A stretch of DNA of 64,000 nt from Diabrotica undecimpunctata (taxonomy: Eukaryota > Arthropoda > Insecta > Coleoptera > Chrysomelidae): the NCBI RefSeq assembly GCF_040954645.1, contig NC_092813.1, positions 19,035,735 through 19,099,734 of the forward strand, read 5' to 3'. This document shows, one piece after another, positions 48,741 through 61,137 of this stretch. Made by a program: the position numbers and the translations under genes. Under the pieces are notes generated by a model, which was not told where the DNA came from, searched no databases, and worked only from the letters and a program-made list of their open reading frames with translations. Position 1 is the stretch's first letter; every line of letters starts with the position of its first letter.

Positions 48741-48975
48741 ATTTTCATTTACATTTTTTATTAAATGTAGTAATAAATAAACACTCTCTAAGTTATACTA
48801 TAATTTTATTTCTCACAAAATCTCAAGCCCTAAAAATTAAAAAATGTTTTTTTTAAAGTGCATATATAAATGCATATTGCATATAATAAAGGTATATTTG
48901 GTTACTTTTTAAGTACATGTTGCATGCATATGTTAACCATTTTTTAGAGCATATAATCCAGTCTCTACTTATTGT

Positions 48976-49060
48976 ATACTTTTGTAGATAAAACCCTTGG
49001 GAGAATTAAAAATATATATTGTTGAAGAGATGGGCCTATATCATTGTTTAAATAGGACTA
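48976..49060 (-). pseudogene. BEL/Pao RT, most upstream piece seen
   Basis: Minus-strand reading gives DIGPSLQQYIFLIL followed, after a shift, by the segment leading to KYTI, as in the BEL RT stretch GP.LQ.....LLRF. Upstream of about 49060 I no longer recognise BEL sequence, so the element's 5' part is missing or lies elsewhere. Confidence 0.65.
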
Positions 49061-49480
49061 GTTAGCCAACGCAATGTAAAAATTTGTTTGATTCTAATTG
49101 AGACAGTCACTAGATGTCACCACTCTTTCTGTCTCAATAGATTTTAATATACCATTGTTTGTTTGATATATGTTATACTAGATGGTGCCATGTGAAAAAG
49201 TTAAAGACTAAACTAAACGTCCATTTTTGATCCCCTGAATTAAATTCACCAGCGTTGCAATATTTCACTGACATAGTAGCAACAGGTTTACTTACAAATA
49301 AAAATGTTACAAAAAACAGACTATGAATCATTATTCATTTAAAATAGATCACTAGATTTACTATCAACTAGTAAATAGGTATATCGTGTCAACTAAAATT
49401 GTATATAAAAATACTGTGGCTTTTAAATCTTCCTAATATATCTAAATAAGTTTAAAGAATTTAAATATTTTAGAAGTGTA
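49061..49480. other. AT-rich non-coding sequence
   Basis: No open frame of note and no terminal repeats. A short GACAGTCACTAGATG...CTTTCTGTCTC imperfect inverted repeat is the only structure I see. Confidence 0.4.
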
Positions 49481-49700
49481 GGAGAAGGAACTGTATTACA
49501 AAAATTTGGTCCGAGGTAAGTAAAACATTTTAATTATATGTGTTTAAAACATAAAAAAAACATTTGTATGAGAAATGAACAAAATTAGGTATTTAGAAAT
49601 AAATGTTACCGGATAATACATACATTCGATAATATTTGAAAGAAAGTGATTTTAAATTAAAATAATGTTACTTCCATAATAAATAAATGGTTTTTTTACA

Positions 49701-49824
49701 GATGGCTGGAAATATTTGTTGTTATAACAAATGTGGTTTATCACCATACAAAATTAATGGTTTAAGAATGTTTAGATTTCCGACAAAAAATCCTTCGGCT
49801 TGTCAAACATGGTTATACACTCTG
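49701..49824 (+). pseudogene. Orphan THAP zinc-finger exon
   Basis: A TTTTTTTACAG acceptor directly precedes ATG, and a TCTGGTAAGT donor ends the exon. The 41 codons read as the first half of a THAP domain: CCYNKCGLSPYKING, MFRFPTKNPSACQTW, LYTL. CxxxC is followed at the right distance by FxFP and W. THAP domains occur in P-element-type transposases and in host DNA-binding proteins. I do not find the second half (C-x2-H) or any P-type transposase nearby. An upstream donor at 49512 (CCGAGGTAAGT) could belong to a 5' non-coding exon. Confidence 0.65.
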
Positions 49825-50149
49825 GTAAGTAAATAGAAACTTTTTTTATATTCTTGTATTTTACACCGTTTCCGTTACGTAATTAACTTGAAAAAATGTT
49901 TGTTTTTTTTTTCATTCCTCATTTTTTATTATCGCCAGGGTGCACGAGTCAAATTCGAGATGCATTAATTTGAATTTTACGTTTTCGTTGTTATTATATA
50001 TATGATATAATAAACTTCGGAAAAACAAATTAGTGAATAAATATCAAGTTAATAAACATAAACAAAGCATTAGATATTTAAATATGTTTTTGTTTAGCTA
50101 TTTTTAGTTACTGTATAGAAAAGTAGAAATAACTTCATCTTTATCGGAG

Positions 50150-50560
50150 AACTAATTTATACACCAGTCCATCTGGGAAAAAATCATTGATTTAACGTAA
50201 AAATCTTATACAGATATTTGAAGGTTCTAAAAGATATATGAGGGTTAGTTAATAATAAATCTGTGAAGACATACAGGTGATTTTGGTTTGTTTTTGTTTA
50301 AACAATTTTAAAAAGTGAGAGGTCATTATTTTGCCTATAAAACGTTTTTTATCCAGTGTAGAGAAAAATAGTTAAAATAAAAATTGTAGATCTCAAAAAG
50401 TTCTTCCATTTGCGAGTTTCTAAATTAAAATATATAAAGAATTCACTAAAATAGTTGCAAAAAACCCTTGATTTTGCAGAAATTTATAAATTTTAATAAC
50501 TTTGTTTCTGCATAATGGTATGTAATGTAATTATTTCTTAATATTGTTCTGAAGGTATTT
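50150..50560 (+). repeat. Dispersed repeat family A, copy 3
   Basis: Shares TTCTAAAAGATATATGAGGGTTAG, then AAAACGTTTTTTATC and AATTTTAATAACTTTGTTTCTGCATAATG with the other copies; the AATT-insertion site of copy 2 is empty here. Confidence 0.65.
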
Positions 50561-50567
50561 TCTTGTG

Positions 50568-50615
50568 AAAATACAAACATTAGTTTGTTTAATTAATTAC
50601 TAATGTTTGTATTTT
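50568..50615. repeat. Perfect 17-bp inverted repeat
   Basis: AAAATACAAACATTAGT at 50568-50584 is repeated inverted at 50599-50615 with a 14-base AT-rich loop. It is followed by a second small hairpin around TTTCCGAAGTGGAAA at 50626-50640. Function unknown. Confidence 0.7.
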
Positions 50616-51374
50616 GATAACGATTTCCGAAGTGGAAATTGAAACGTCAATAAACGTATTTTAACCTTTAATTGTGGCTTATTCCCATTTAAATATTAAT
50701 TAGTAATGTAACTAATAAAAATAGTGACGATTTGTTTATCATGGAAAGCGATTATTTAAACAACTTTTTGTTGAGCTACCCCAGTTTAAAAAAAAATTAT
50801 GTTTTACGGGCCACAGAAGCCAAGATATTGCAAATTTTGCAAGCGCGCTTTATTTTAAAAAAGTTCAAATCTAAAAAAAAACGAGCTCAGATGGTTCTCT
50901 ATTCTACTTTTCCGAAGCGGTATTTTACGAATACCATCATTTTAACGGGTTATAAATGTTTACTTCTTTACCGCATATGCCATGTAAGTTGGATCGCACA
51001 ATTCAGTTCTTCATTTAGAGTCCCTTCAATTTTCAGCTCTTATTGTTAATAGACAATGGAAGTATGATTTTAAGAATAAAATGCTTTGGTTTTAAATATA
51101 AAATGCTCTCTTGGCTTGTAATGGTCATAGAAGATTCTGTTTTTTTTAGAAAGTGTGTTTTTCACCAGTTTTTCATTGAGCATCTATATAAGTTTGTGGC
51201 ATAAACGATATCAAAGTTATTAGTTATTATAAATGTTTATAAACAGATTAAATAACCTATAAACTATTTGCTATGATTGATATTTAGCATTATTTCAAGG
51301 AGCTATGTTACATAGGTCCCTTAAGCTAGCGGGGACACATGAGCGGAATCCAATTTAACCTACGTAATATTTTT

Positions 51375-52165
51375 TCACCAATTTTTCACTAATTTATTAC
51401 CACCCTAATAATTTTTCACCACCAAACCAACCTTAAGGGGAGCGATTCTGCTGGCTTAAGGTTCAAGCTAGCAGAATTCAAAAAAAAAACTTTTTGTTGA
51501 TGGCATATTTTTTCACCAATTTTTCACTAATTTATTACCACTCTAATAATTTTTCACCACCAAACCACCCTTAATGAGAGCGATTCTGCTGGCTTAAGGT
51601 CTAAGCTAGCAGAATTCAAAAAAAAAACTTTTTGTTGATGGCATATTTTTTCACCAATTTTTCACTAATTTATTACCACCCTAATAATTTTTCACCACCA
51701 AACCAACTTTAAGGGGAGCGATTCTGCTGGCTTAAGGTTCAAGCTAGCAGAATTCAAAAAAAAAACTTTTTGTTGATGGCATATTTTTTCACCCATTTTT
51801 CACTAATTTATTACCACCCTAATATTTTTTCACCACCAAACCACCCTTAATGGGAACGATTCTGCTGGCTTAAGGTTCAAGCTAGCAGAATTCAGAAAAA
51901 AAACTTTTTGTTGATGGCATATTTTTTCACTAATTTTTCACTAATTTATTACCACCCTAATAATTTTTCACCACCAAACCACCCTTAATGGGAGCGATTC
52001 TGCTGGCTTAATGTTTAAGCTAGCGGAATTCAAAAAAAAAACTTTTTGTTGATGGCATATTTTTTTACCCATTTTTCACTAATTTATTACCACCCTAATA
52101 TTTTTTCACCATCAAACCACCCTTAAGGGGAGCGATTCTGCTGGCTTACGGTTCAAGCTAGCAGA
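51375..52165 (+). repeat. 138-bp tandem array, left arm
   Basis: TTGATGGCAT recurs at 51497, 51635, 51773, 51911 and 52049, an exact 138-bp period over about six units. Each unit has TTCACCAATTTTTCACTAAT, TTATTACCACCCTAATAAT, AAACCACCCTTAA and a hairpin TTCTGCTGGCTT/AAGCTAGCAGAA with a 7-base loop. Confidence 0.95.
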
Positions 52166-54160
52166 ATTATAAAAAATATTTATGATATACCACAGTGTTC
52201 TACTAGGTTTTTACAAATTTATTACAACTTTAGTAATTTTTCACCCCTTACTACCCCTTTAACAAAAATTAAATAAATTTGTTTTTTCAAAAATACTTCA
52301 ATACATTTACACGGTGTGTGTGTGCGAGTGTGTGTGTGTGAAAAACACTTCTGATGTAATAACTGGTATATTGAATTAAAAATTACTACTTACCTATTAC
52401 TTATTAATTACTTACTAAAAGTACTACAAATTTCACTGAAGATGGACTGATAAGTCCGAAAACGTTTTGAACTTAATCCTTTAGAATTTTTAAAATTTAA
52501 TTAAATATACCAATCACAACAGTGTTTTACTTCAATGTTCGAGTTTTTTAACTATATGATATACAGCCAATTCACGGGAATGATCCCTTTTTAAGTTGTA
52601 AAGATTTGTTAAAAAATAGGCAATGTACAAAACAACAATATTGCAATGTTTAGCATATAAAAAAGTTGGTGAAGTTGGTGTTTGTGTAAATTCTAGCATT
52701 TAAAGACGTAAACTACTTTCCTTATTTGAATTTCTAGTATTTATGAGAATAATCTTCCACACTGACACATACGGATTTCAAGATTGGAGGGTTATTGGAA
52801 AACAGATCCACTATTCAACTTAAAATCTTTTTTGCAGAACATCGGAAGAGATCTTTTTCTTATAATTTTTAGGTGCTTAATCTTCATCCATAATTAAATG
52901 GGACCGAATGTTATTCCTGAAGATCGGTTTTATAGAATAAGAACAGTTATAGACTTTTTAATAATAAAATGACTGCTCTGCGATATCCAGTATAAGAATT
53001 ATCGCTAGATGAATCGATGGTACCGTGGAAAGTTAGACTTAGTTTTAAACAATATACTAAACAAAAGACATAGAAGACGATATCAAGGTTAGAATTAATT
53101 TATAAAAAAGCAAAGACAGACGGAATATCGCACGCGAACATTTACCTATAAATAATTGCTAATAAATCGGACAAACGCGAAACGAAAACGAAAAGATGCA
53201 GAGTATGTCCTATCCTAAAAATAAAAAAAAAACCCAATTTATGAGTGTGTGGATTGTGCCGAGAAACCAGATCTCTCCGTGGGCGATTCTTTCAAACATT
53301 TCCATAAACAAAATAAATAAGTTAATATTTTTTTGTAATAACCTTTAATTTTTACCTATATTCAACTGACAATGAATGAAAAATCGACAAAGAATTAAAA
53401 TACAAATATCTTTAAATTTTTAAAATGCTGCTAATATAAATTTATTTTACTACGCAAATAATCTATATCAGCTGTTCTGACCAACCGGTAATTTCGGTCT
53501 TATTTGAATATACCTACTTAAAATATTTATATCCTAAAATGTTCTCCAATATAAATTCTTTATGTTATACACCTAATCTTAAAATTATGTTTTGACCAAT
53601 CGTTAATACTCTTCTTATGTAAATAATATTAAAATATTAAATACCTAAATTATTTTTCAAATTTTCATCTACCTAATGAATACAAATCTTTTAACAATAG
53701 GTGCGCACGGTCCCGGCGACCCTCCTTTACAATCAGATAAATAATGTAATAGACGTAATAAAATTATTTCAATTTGAATATTTCTTACCTGGTAATTTAT
53801 TCTGTGAAATATAAAAATACCATTGTATTTACTAAAACTCAACTTGATTTCATTTATTTTATATTCATAAAAGGGACTAACGATTCGATTTCCCTTAGCC
53901 ATGTAATACGACTCGAATCAGAGTCAATTTTTTAAAACAGGTAAAATTTATAGTTTTTGGAATAAAGTGTTTTCATATTTTTAATATTTAAACATTAAAA
54001 AAATAAATATTAGTTAGTATAGAATAACATTTGAAAATGTTTTTCAATTAGTGTAGTTGAGAAAAATATGACTAGGCTGGTAAAAATATAGTAAAATTCT
54101 AGCAGAGCACTCTTGTGTTTTCAAAAAGATTTTTTATTCACCTAGCGTCAATGTGTATCT
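52166..54160. other. Foldback element interior
   Basis: AT-rich, with a short TG run at 52316-52340 and a CTGAAGA...GAAAACG motif at 52436-52464. A 77-codon frame on the minus strand at 53669-53902 has no recognisable domain. No nuclease motif found. Confidence 0.5.
52436..52464 (+). ncRNA. Hammerhead-like stem-loop motif (tentative)
   Basis: CTGAAGA, a T, then GGAC-TGATAA-GTCC, then GAAA. This matches the CUGANGA / stem II / GAAA core of hammerhead ribozymes except for one extra base before stem II. Related motifs lie at 16283-16310 and 60694-60730 (minus). Stems I and III are not evident, so catalysis is doubtful. Confidence 0.3.
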
Positions 54161-55229
54161 TGTTGAATGTTTCCCATTAACTGAGGCTTAGGGGGTCAAA
54201 AATTATAAGGGTGGATTAAATTTAGTAAAAACCAATCAAGCAATTTATATTTTCAGTAACAAGTAGAATACAATAAAATTATAAAAATAGATTTTTTATC
54301 ACCTTAAATTTTAACGTAGTAGAATTATTGACTCCTCATAGAGGGTAGTTGAAGGGTGAAAAATTACTAGGATGGTAATGTATTAGTACAAATCTAGCAT
54401 AATACTGTAGTATCTCATATTTCCGAAAAGATTTGCTTTGCATTCAACCAGCGTAAATGTGTAGATGGTGGAATTGGTGAAGTTGGTTAACATTTAGTAA
54501 AAACTAACCAGAGAGTTTCTTATTTTATTTATAAATAGTATTTAGTAAAATTATAAAACAAAACTTTTTCACCTTTAATTTAAACGTAGCAGAACTATTG
54601 ACTTCCACTAAGGGTTAGTCGAGGGATAAAGAATTACTAAGTTGGTAATAAATTCGTAAAAACTTAGCAAAACACTGTGGTATATCATAAATAATTTTTT
54701 TTTAATTACGCTGGCTCGAATATTAAGCTAGCAGGAACGTTTCCAAATAAGATTGGTTTAGAGATGGAAACTTATCAGGGTAAAAATACTTTTTTATGTC
54801 AGTTATAAGTAGAGGATAGTGAAATTGTAAAAAAAGATTTTTTTCACGTTAAATTTTAACCCAACAGAATTATTGACTTATCACAAGGGGTAGTTTAGGT
54901 GTGAAAAATTACTAGGGTGGTAATAAATTAGTAAAAACTTAGCAGAATACTGAGGTATTTCAAAAATACGTTTTTTTCTTATTTTGCTGGTTCAAATATT
55001 CAGCTAGTAGGAAAGTTTTCGAATAGGTTTATGGGAGCAAAATTATCAGGATGGTCAAAGTTTAGTATAAACTTAACAAAACACTTTTTTATTTCAGTTA
55101 TAAGTAGTGGACAGTAAATTTGAAAAAATATTTCTCCTTAAATTTTAATCTAACACAATTATTGACTTTTCACAAGGGGTAGTTAAGAGGTGAAAAATTA
55201 CTAGGATGGTAATAAATTCGTAAAAACGG
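54161..55229 (-). repeat. Decayed tandem units, inner right arm
   Basis: Diverged units with GGGTAGTT(G/T)A, GGTGAAAAATTACTAGG and TGGTAATAAATT recur at roughly 140-300 bp spacing. They look like older copies of the 138-bp unit in the right-arm orientation, with no equally long counterpart on the left. Confidence 0.7.
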
Positions 55230-55910
55230 AGCACAACACTTTTTAATTCCGCCATCTTGAACCTTAAGCCAGAAGAACCACTCCCATTAAGGGTGGTTTG
55301 GTGGTGAAAAATTATTAGGGTGGTAATAAATTAGTGAAAAATGGGTGAAAAAATATGTCATCAACAAAAAGTTTTTTTCTTGAATTCTGCTAGCTTGAAC
55401 CTTAAGCCAGCAGAATCGCTCCCATTAAGGGGGGTTTGGTGGTGAAAAATTATTAGGGTGGTAATAAATTAGTGAAAAATTGGTGAAAAAATATGCCATC
55501 AACAAAAAGTTTTTTTTTTCTAGCTTGAACCTTAAGCCAGCAGAATCGCTCCCCTTAAGGTTGGTTTGGTGGTGAAAAATTATTAGGGTGGTAATAAATT
55601 AGTGAAAAATTGGTGAAAAAATATGCCATTAACAAAAAGATTTTTTATTTTATTATTCTGCTAGCTTGAACCTTAAGCCAGCAGAATCGCTCCCATTAAG
55701 GGTGGTTTGGTGGTGAAAAATTATTAGGGTGGTAATAAATTAGTGAAAAATGGGTGAAAAAATATGCCATCAACAAAAAGTTTCTTTTTTGAATTCTGCT
55801 AGCTTGAATCTTAAGCCAGCAGAATCGCTCCCCTTAAGGTTGGTTTGGTGGTGAAAAATTATTAGGGTGGTAATAAATTAGTGAAAAATGGGTGAAAAAA
55901 TATTACGTAG
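55230..55910 (-). repeat. 138-bp tandem array, right arm
   Basis: About five units in inverse orientation relative to the left arm, with TGAAAAATTATTAGGGTGG, GAACCTTAAGCCAGCAGAAT and ATGCCATCAACAAAAAG recurring about every 135-140 bp. Confidence 0.93.
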
Positions 55911-56049
55911 GTTAAATTGGATTCCGCTCATGTGTCCCCGCTAGCTTAAGGGTACTATGTTACATGTCTTTGCGCAAAAAAAAACTACGCAACTGTTTCG
56001 GTTAATATCTTAACTTTCATGTATTTTAATTTTTATACTCTCAAAAATT

Positions 56050-56120
56050 ACATAACTTTTTATGATCTACAACTCTAAAAAAGCTGAAAAAATCTTAAAC
56101 AGATATTTAAAGTCTCTAAA

Positions 56121-56188
<68 letters not shown>

Positions 56189-56620
56189 GTTAGCTAATGA
56201 CAATTATGTGAAGACTTCAGCTAATTTTGCTTTGCTTTTTTATTAAACAATCGTAAAAAGTAAAAAAAGTTTTTGCGCATAAAACGTTTCTTATACATGT
56301 TAGAGATATATGGTTAAAATAAAAGTTATAGATCATAAAATTTTCTCTAATATTGAGATTTTTAAAATTAAAATACATAAAGAATTGACCGAGGTATTTT
56401 AAAAACCCTTAATTTAAAAGTATTATTCATAAATGTTAATAACTTTCTTTTTTGCATAACGACATGTAGTACAACTATTTAAAATTATGGCAGTTAATGA
56501 GTTTTTAAAGTGTGCTAAATGTCATAAAGAACGACCATATAGTTTATGAGTTATTCAATTTGTTTATCCAGGAGACCGATTATTTAAACAACTGTACTTG
56601 TCTAAACAGTCACTCTAGGG
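56050..56620 (+). repeat. Dispersed repeat family A, copy 4, with TA array
   Basis: A TA microsatellite (about 56127-56184) replaces part of the repeat after CTCTAAAAGATATA. It continues with AAGGGTTAGCTAATGACAATT, TTTTGCTTTGCTTTTTTATT and TTTGCATAACGACATGTAGT. This is the longest copy and is useful as a reference for the insertions in copies 1 and 2. Confidence 0.7.
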
Positions 56621-58200
56621 TTATTTTGTAAATAGCAATCTATTTTTTATGGCATCGTTTTAAATTATTTTAAAAAAAACTTCAAGATTATATTAAATTT
56701 GTTTGTAAAAATCAGTTTGAAGAATAACAAATTTTTAGCATATAAAAATTTCTAATAACACTCACATTTTTATGCCATACACTTGTATGCGGGCTCAATA
56801 TAAAGCTAATAAAAAAACATTTAAAAAAACCAAAACCTTCTACGACCCAGAGGAAATCAAATAGTATTTTTTTTTCTTGTTTAAGAAATTGCAAATATTT
56901 TCATTGTTTATTAACATTAACAGTTGAAAATTGAACACATTGTAAAAAAATATCTAAATTTTATAATTCGATTTATAAATGGCATACACAGTGAAGAAGT
57001 AAATTAGTTTTGAAACATTAAAATAATGGTACTCGTAAAATATCGCCACAGAAAAATGCAAGGGAGATCTGTCCGCTGCAATATCTCAGCTTGTTTCTTG
57101 TTATTGGTTATGGAAAGCCGTTTTTTTCAGTTGTGCTTTTACACCAGCTTTTTATTGAGCCTGCGTACAGCCGTATGACATGAAAAATACCAAAAGTAGT
57201 ATAAATGTTTAGAAGCTAAAAAGCACTTTTTCAAACTGTTTTTTTAATAGTAAGTTTAATAAAATGTTGAAGGTTATAAATAAAGCTTCAAATAATCGAT
57301 TCAAAAAACGTCAAATAACTGTCAAAGGTTAAACACCCTTTTTAAGTTCCTCGCGGATTTTAAAGATTTAAACAGTGTTAAACAGATAAATTAATTCATC
57401 GAAGAGTTAACAATACGAAGCGAAGTTCTTTAATCACAATGTGATAAGAAAACGAGTATCAAATTTGGATTAATATTTCAATAGTCGAATTTATTTGTGG
57501 CTATATTGGTGTAATTAAAGAAAACCAGTGAAAATCCAAATAGGTGATATCCTTTTTTTCTTTCTTTCCAGTTTGGGAGAGGGTCCATTAGATACTCACA
57601 TTTAGGTATTGTGTTACGGTCTGGGTAACCAGGACTACACATCATGAACAGCAATTAAATATTTACATTTACACAAAACAACTCCAATTTTAACCCAAAA
57701 TCATATGTCGTTACCGCAGTCTCTAGACCTCCTTCCTGTTCATTTTCTAAAAGGGAACAAATTATTGTCATGCACTCCATTTTGAATACTGTTTTATTTG
57801 AATATATTAAAGAAATTGGTGAAATAGTTTATCCAAAAAATATTTTACATCTTGCATTTCGAGTAATCGAATCTGCATTTTCCTCACTTCTACCGACATC
57901 GTTGATCAACTAATACACCGAACGTCATAATTAATTCCACCGTCATCCTTTTTCTGCAGGCTTCTTTCTGCGACCAAAAGAATCCTTATTTCAAATGTAT
58001 CTCCTTCCATTCCGCATTCACTAATCGAACAGTCCCTAAAAAATACGGAACGTCAGATGATAAATAGACATATATCTAGGAGTTTTCCTAGTTATTAAAG
58101 TTATTAAAAACATCTTAAATTGTTCAGACACATTTCTGTTAAATACTAGACTTAATAACCATTTTAACGTCTCCTCAGGATCATTTTCAGTCATTGATCT
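56621..58200. other. AT-rich sequence, nothing recognised
   Basis: Short open frames only, none with family motifs. No inverted or tandem repeats stand out. Confidence 0.4.
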
Positions 58201-58249
58201 TATCCTTTGTAACTCCAAAATTTTACCTTCCCTCTCCTAAGAAGTTTTT

Positions 58250-60110
58250 GATGGCCTACATGACAGCAACCACTTTTCTATCATCATATCCAGCTCCTCC
58301 AATAAGCAAACCACTACTAGAAGCTTCTGGAACTTTAAAAACACTAATTGGTTAAAATTTAATTTTAAAATCGAAATATTATTATCTTCCTTAGCTATTT
58401 CAGAGGATATTAACATTATTCTAAATTTGTTATACGAATGCTTACTTACTGCTGCCAAATCACATATCGGTAAAAAAAAACCATCTCTTCTACTCACAAA
58501 ATGGTACTATGGTCGAACTCTGATTGAAATAATGCCATCCGTTTATCCAAGATTGCTTTAAATAAATATCGGTGAAACAAAACCCAGGAAAATCTTCTAA
58601 TACACAAACAACTTAAAGCTAAAGCCAAATTTCTTATTAAGCAAAGCAAAACATCCTCTTGGCAAAATTACACTTCCACCCTAACACACAATGCAAACTC
58701 CACTCATTTATAAAAAAAACTGTTTCACAAATCCAAGGCAATAAAAATAACCTTCATCCTATGAATTTATTCATCCTTTATTCCTATATCCTAACTATTT
58801 CTCCTATCATCTTTAACAACACAGTTATCTCTGACAGTCAATTTATTTCCGACACACTCGCTAATTGGGTTGAAGACAGATTCAATAAAAGTAATATCGC
58901 TTTTACTCCCAGTTCTTTACGCGCTCAATCTTTCTCCACCATCTCGTCAACTCCACACGATGTCACGTTTATGAACGCCTCGTTTACCCTAAATAAACTA
59001 AAATTTACCTTGTTTTCATGTACAAAATCTGCTGATGATCCCTATGATATCCCTTATATATTTTTAAAAAATCTCTCTAATACATGCCTCTCCAAACTTC
59101 TCGAAATTTATAACCTTATCTGAAACACACAAAAATTCCCAGATGTTTGGCGCAATTCTATAATCATTCCAATTAAAAAACCTGACCCACTCTCTATAAC
59201 TCCAAAATTGTTTTAAAAGGTTGAACATTTTTAAAACCCTCAGTCATCTTCAATGGGGTGCCGATAAAACTACATCTAGGTATGAGCGCTTTTCGCTTTA
59301 GTCCTATTGAGAGTGTATGCCGTGAATCTAATGAACTTTCTCTTACCCTAAGACGATAATCACTTCTACTTTCGTATGCTGCATCAACATCCGCAAATCA
59401 TTTAATCCCGTTCATTATCTAATTGCCACAATGCCGTCTTCTTCCACTAACAATAACCAACACCTTATCATAAAACCTATACCTTAATTAATTTGTCCAC
59501 TACGTAAAAATATTGACCTCCTTCTGACTAGTTTATTTCCTCTACCTTTACTTCCCCTCTGGGCTAAAGATTTCCCTTCAATATATACCTCACTCACCAT
59601 TTTTAACAAACTTGAATCTTTTAACCTTCTTATAAAGAAAGCATTTTTAGAATTTAATTCTCTATACAGATGCTTCTAAAACTACCACTCAACAGTAAAA
59701 GTAACCACTAAACATGAACTTGTAAGATCATCTCGGTTACCCTTAATATGCAACGTTTGCACAGGTGAACTATATAGTATGCAGTTGGCTTTTAAATGCA
59801 TCTCCCATCAAAATAGACATATTGCCATTTGTTCAGATCCCCTTTCATATATCCATTTAGTCAATACAATTTTCACTGGCCACCTATTAGTTCAAAACAT
59901 TCATGACATATACCAAAATCTTTCTGCTTACGATGTAACAGTCTCATTCATATGGCTGCCTTCTCACACGGGAATTACTGGTAATAAAACAGCAGATCAT
60001 TTTGCCAATGAAGCTACCAACCATGAGGTGACTGAAGTCACCCCAATTCAACTAGCTAACGAATCTCGAAATTCGTTTTCAAAAAGTCAGTAGAGGATAC
60101 TTAACAAAAC
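58250..60110 (+). pseudogene. I-like LINE remnant with RNase H, internally deleted
   Basis: Plus-strand pieces in shifting frames. Near 58630 there is FLIKQSKTSSWQNYTSTLTH, the linker after the endonuclease. 58659-59200 continues with the pre-RT region (SADDPYDIPYIFLKNLS; then KFPDVWRNSIIIPIKKP). At about 59220 it jumps to LNIFKTLSHLQWGADKTTSR, normally far downstream, so the RT core including the YADD box is deleted. 59640-60093 is an RNase H domain with ICSDPLSYIHLV and FIWLPSHTGITGNKTADHFA. Presence of RNase H favours the I group. Dead copy. Confidence 0.75.
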
Positions 60111-60549
60111 TTATAGCAAAAAAGAGCAAAACAACTTTTCATAAACTTCAATCTTTTATTGGTCATCTCTCCCTAGACTTCATAACTAGAAGAGAAGCAT
60201 CAACTATTAGAAGACTACAAATCAACCATACCAAACTTACCAACTGCAAATAATTCACCAACCTGTATAAAGCACTGGACTTGAAACCTACTCTAAGGGA
60301 CTGCTTTACAACCCTACAGACATAACAAAAACTATTCAAAAAGAGAAATCATACGATTTCTACCTGACGAAATCGAATTCAAATTTTTACCACTGTGCTT
60401 TCTAAAACTTGCAAAGCAAACAGCTTCATAAAATACTTGGAAAGGGAATCTAAAATTGCATTCCACATGCCGTTCATCGTGGTTAAAATTCGTAGTGAAT
60501 TCAATTTCTGGTACTTCCAAATGGAGTAAAGAAATAAATCATAATGACG

Positions 60550-61069
<520 letters not shown>

Positions 61070-61137
61070 TGTGGAAACCACTTATGGAATAAAATTAAAT
61101 TTAAATGTGTGCTTTCTAAACATAAACTTAAATTTAC

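Larger units (their letters stand above)
45025..48967 (+). mobile_element. hAT transposon hAT-2, degraded
   Basis: Perfect 19-bp inverted ends TAGAGACTGGATTATATGC flanked by CTTATTAC (45017-45024) and CTTATTGT (48968-48975), an 8-bp duplication with two later changes. BEL RT reads in phase when the element is taken out (KYTI into SSDISK). It contains a broken hAT gene on the plus strand and a LINE in its first intron. Confidence 0.87.
51314..55954. mobile_element. Foldback element with arms of 138-bp tandem units
   Basis: The ends CCCTTAAGCTAGCGGGGACA and its inverse are identical for at least 60 bp. An 11-bp duplication CTATGTTACAT (51303-51313, 55955-55965) flanks the element. Both arms consist of tandem copies of the same unit in opposite orientation. 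The interior has no transposase I recognise. It resembles foldback (FB-type) elements in plan; the superfamily is unknown. Confidence 0.85.

Noticed and set aside
50626..50650. Hammerhead core around ACGATTTCCGAAGTGGAAATTGAAACGTC
   Set aside because: The hairpin consumes the G needed for the GAAA core and the CTGANGA box is missing.
50732..51049. 105-codon frame after the THAP exon as a possible continuation
   Set aside because: It begins in repeat-family sequence, shows no THAP C-x2-H completion and no recognisable domain.
51390..55900. CRISPR-like array, because of regular repeats
   Set aside because: The 138-bp period is a continuous tandem repeat without unique spacers, arranged as inverted arms of an element in a eukaryotic genome.
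58036..58497. Two minus-strand frames of 60 and 86 codons
   Set aside because: They lie opposite the decayed I-like LINE or its flank and show no family motif.
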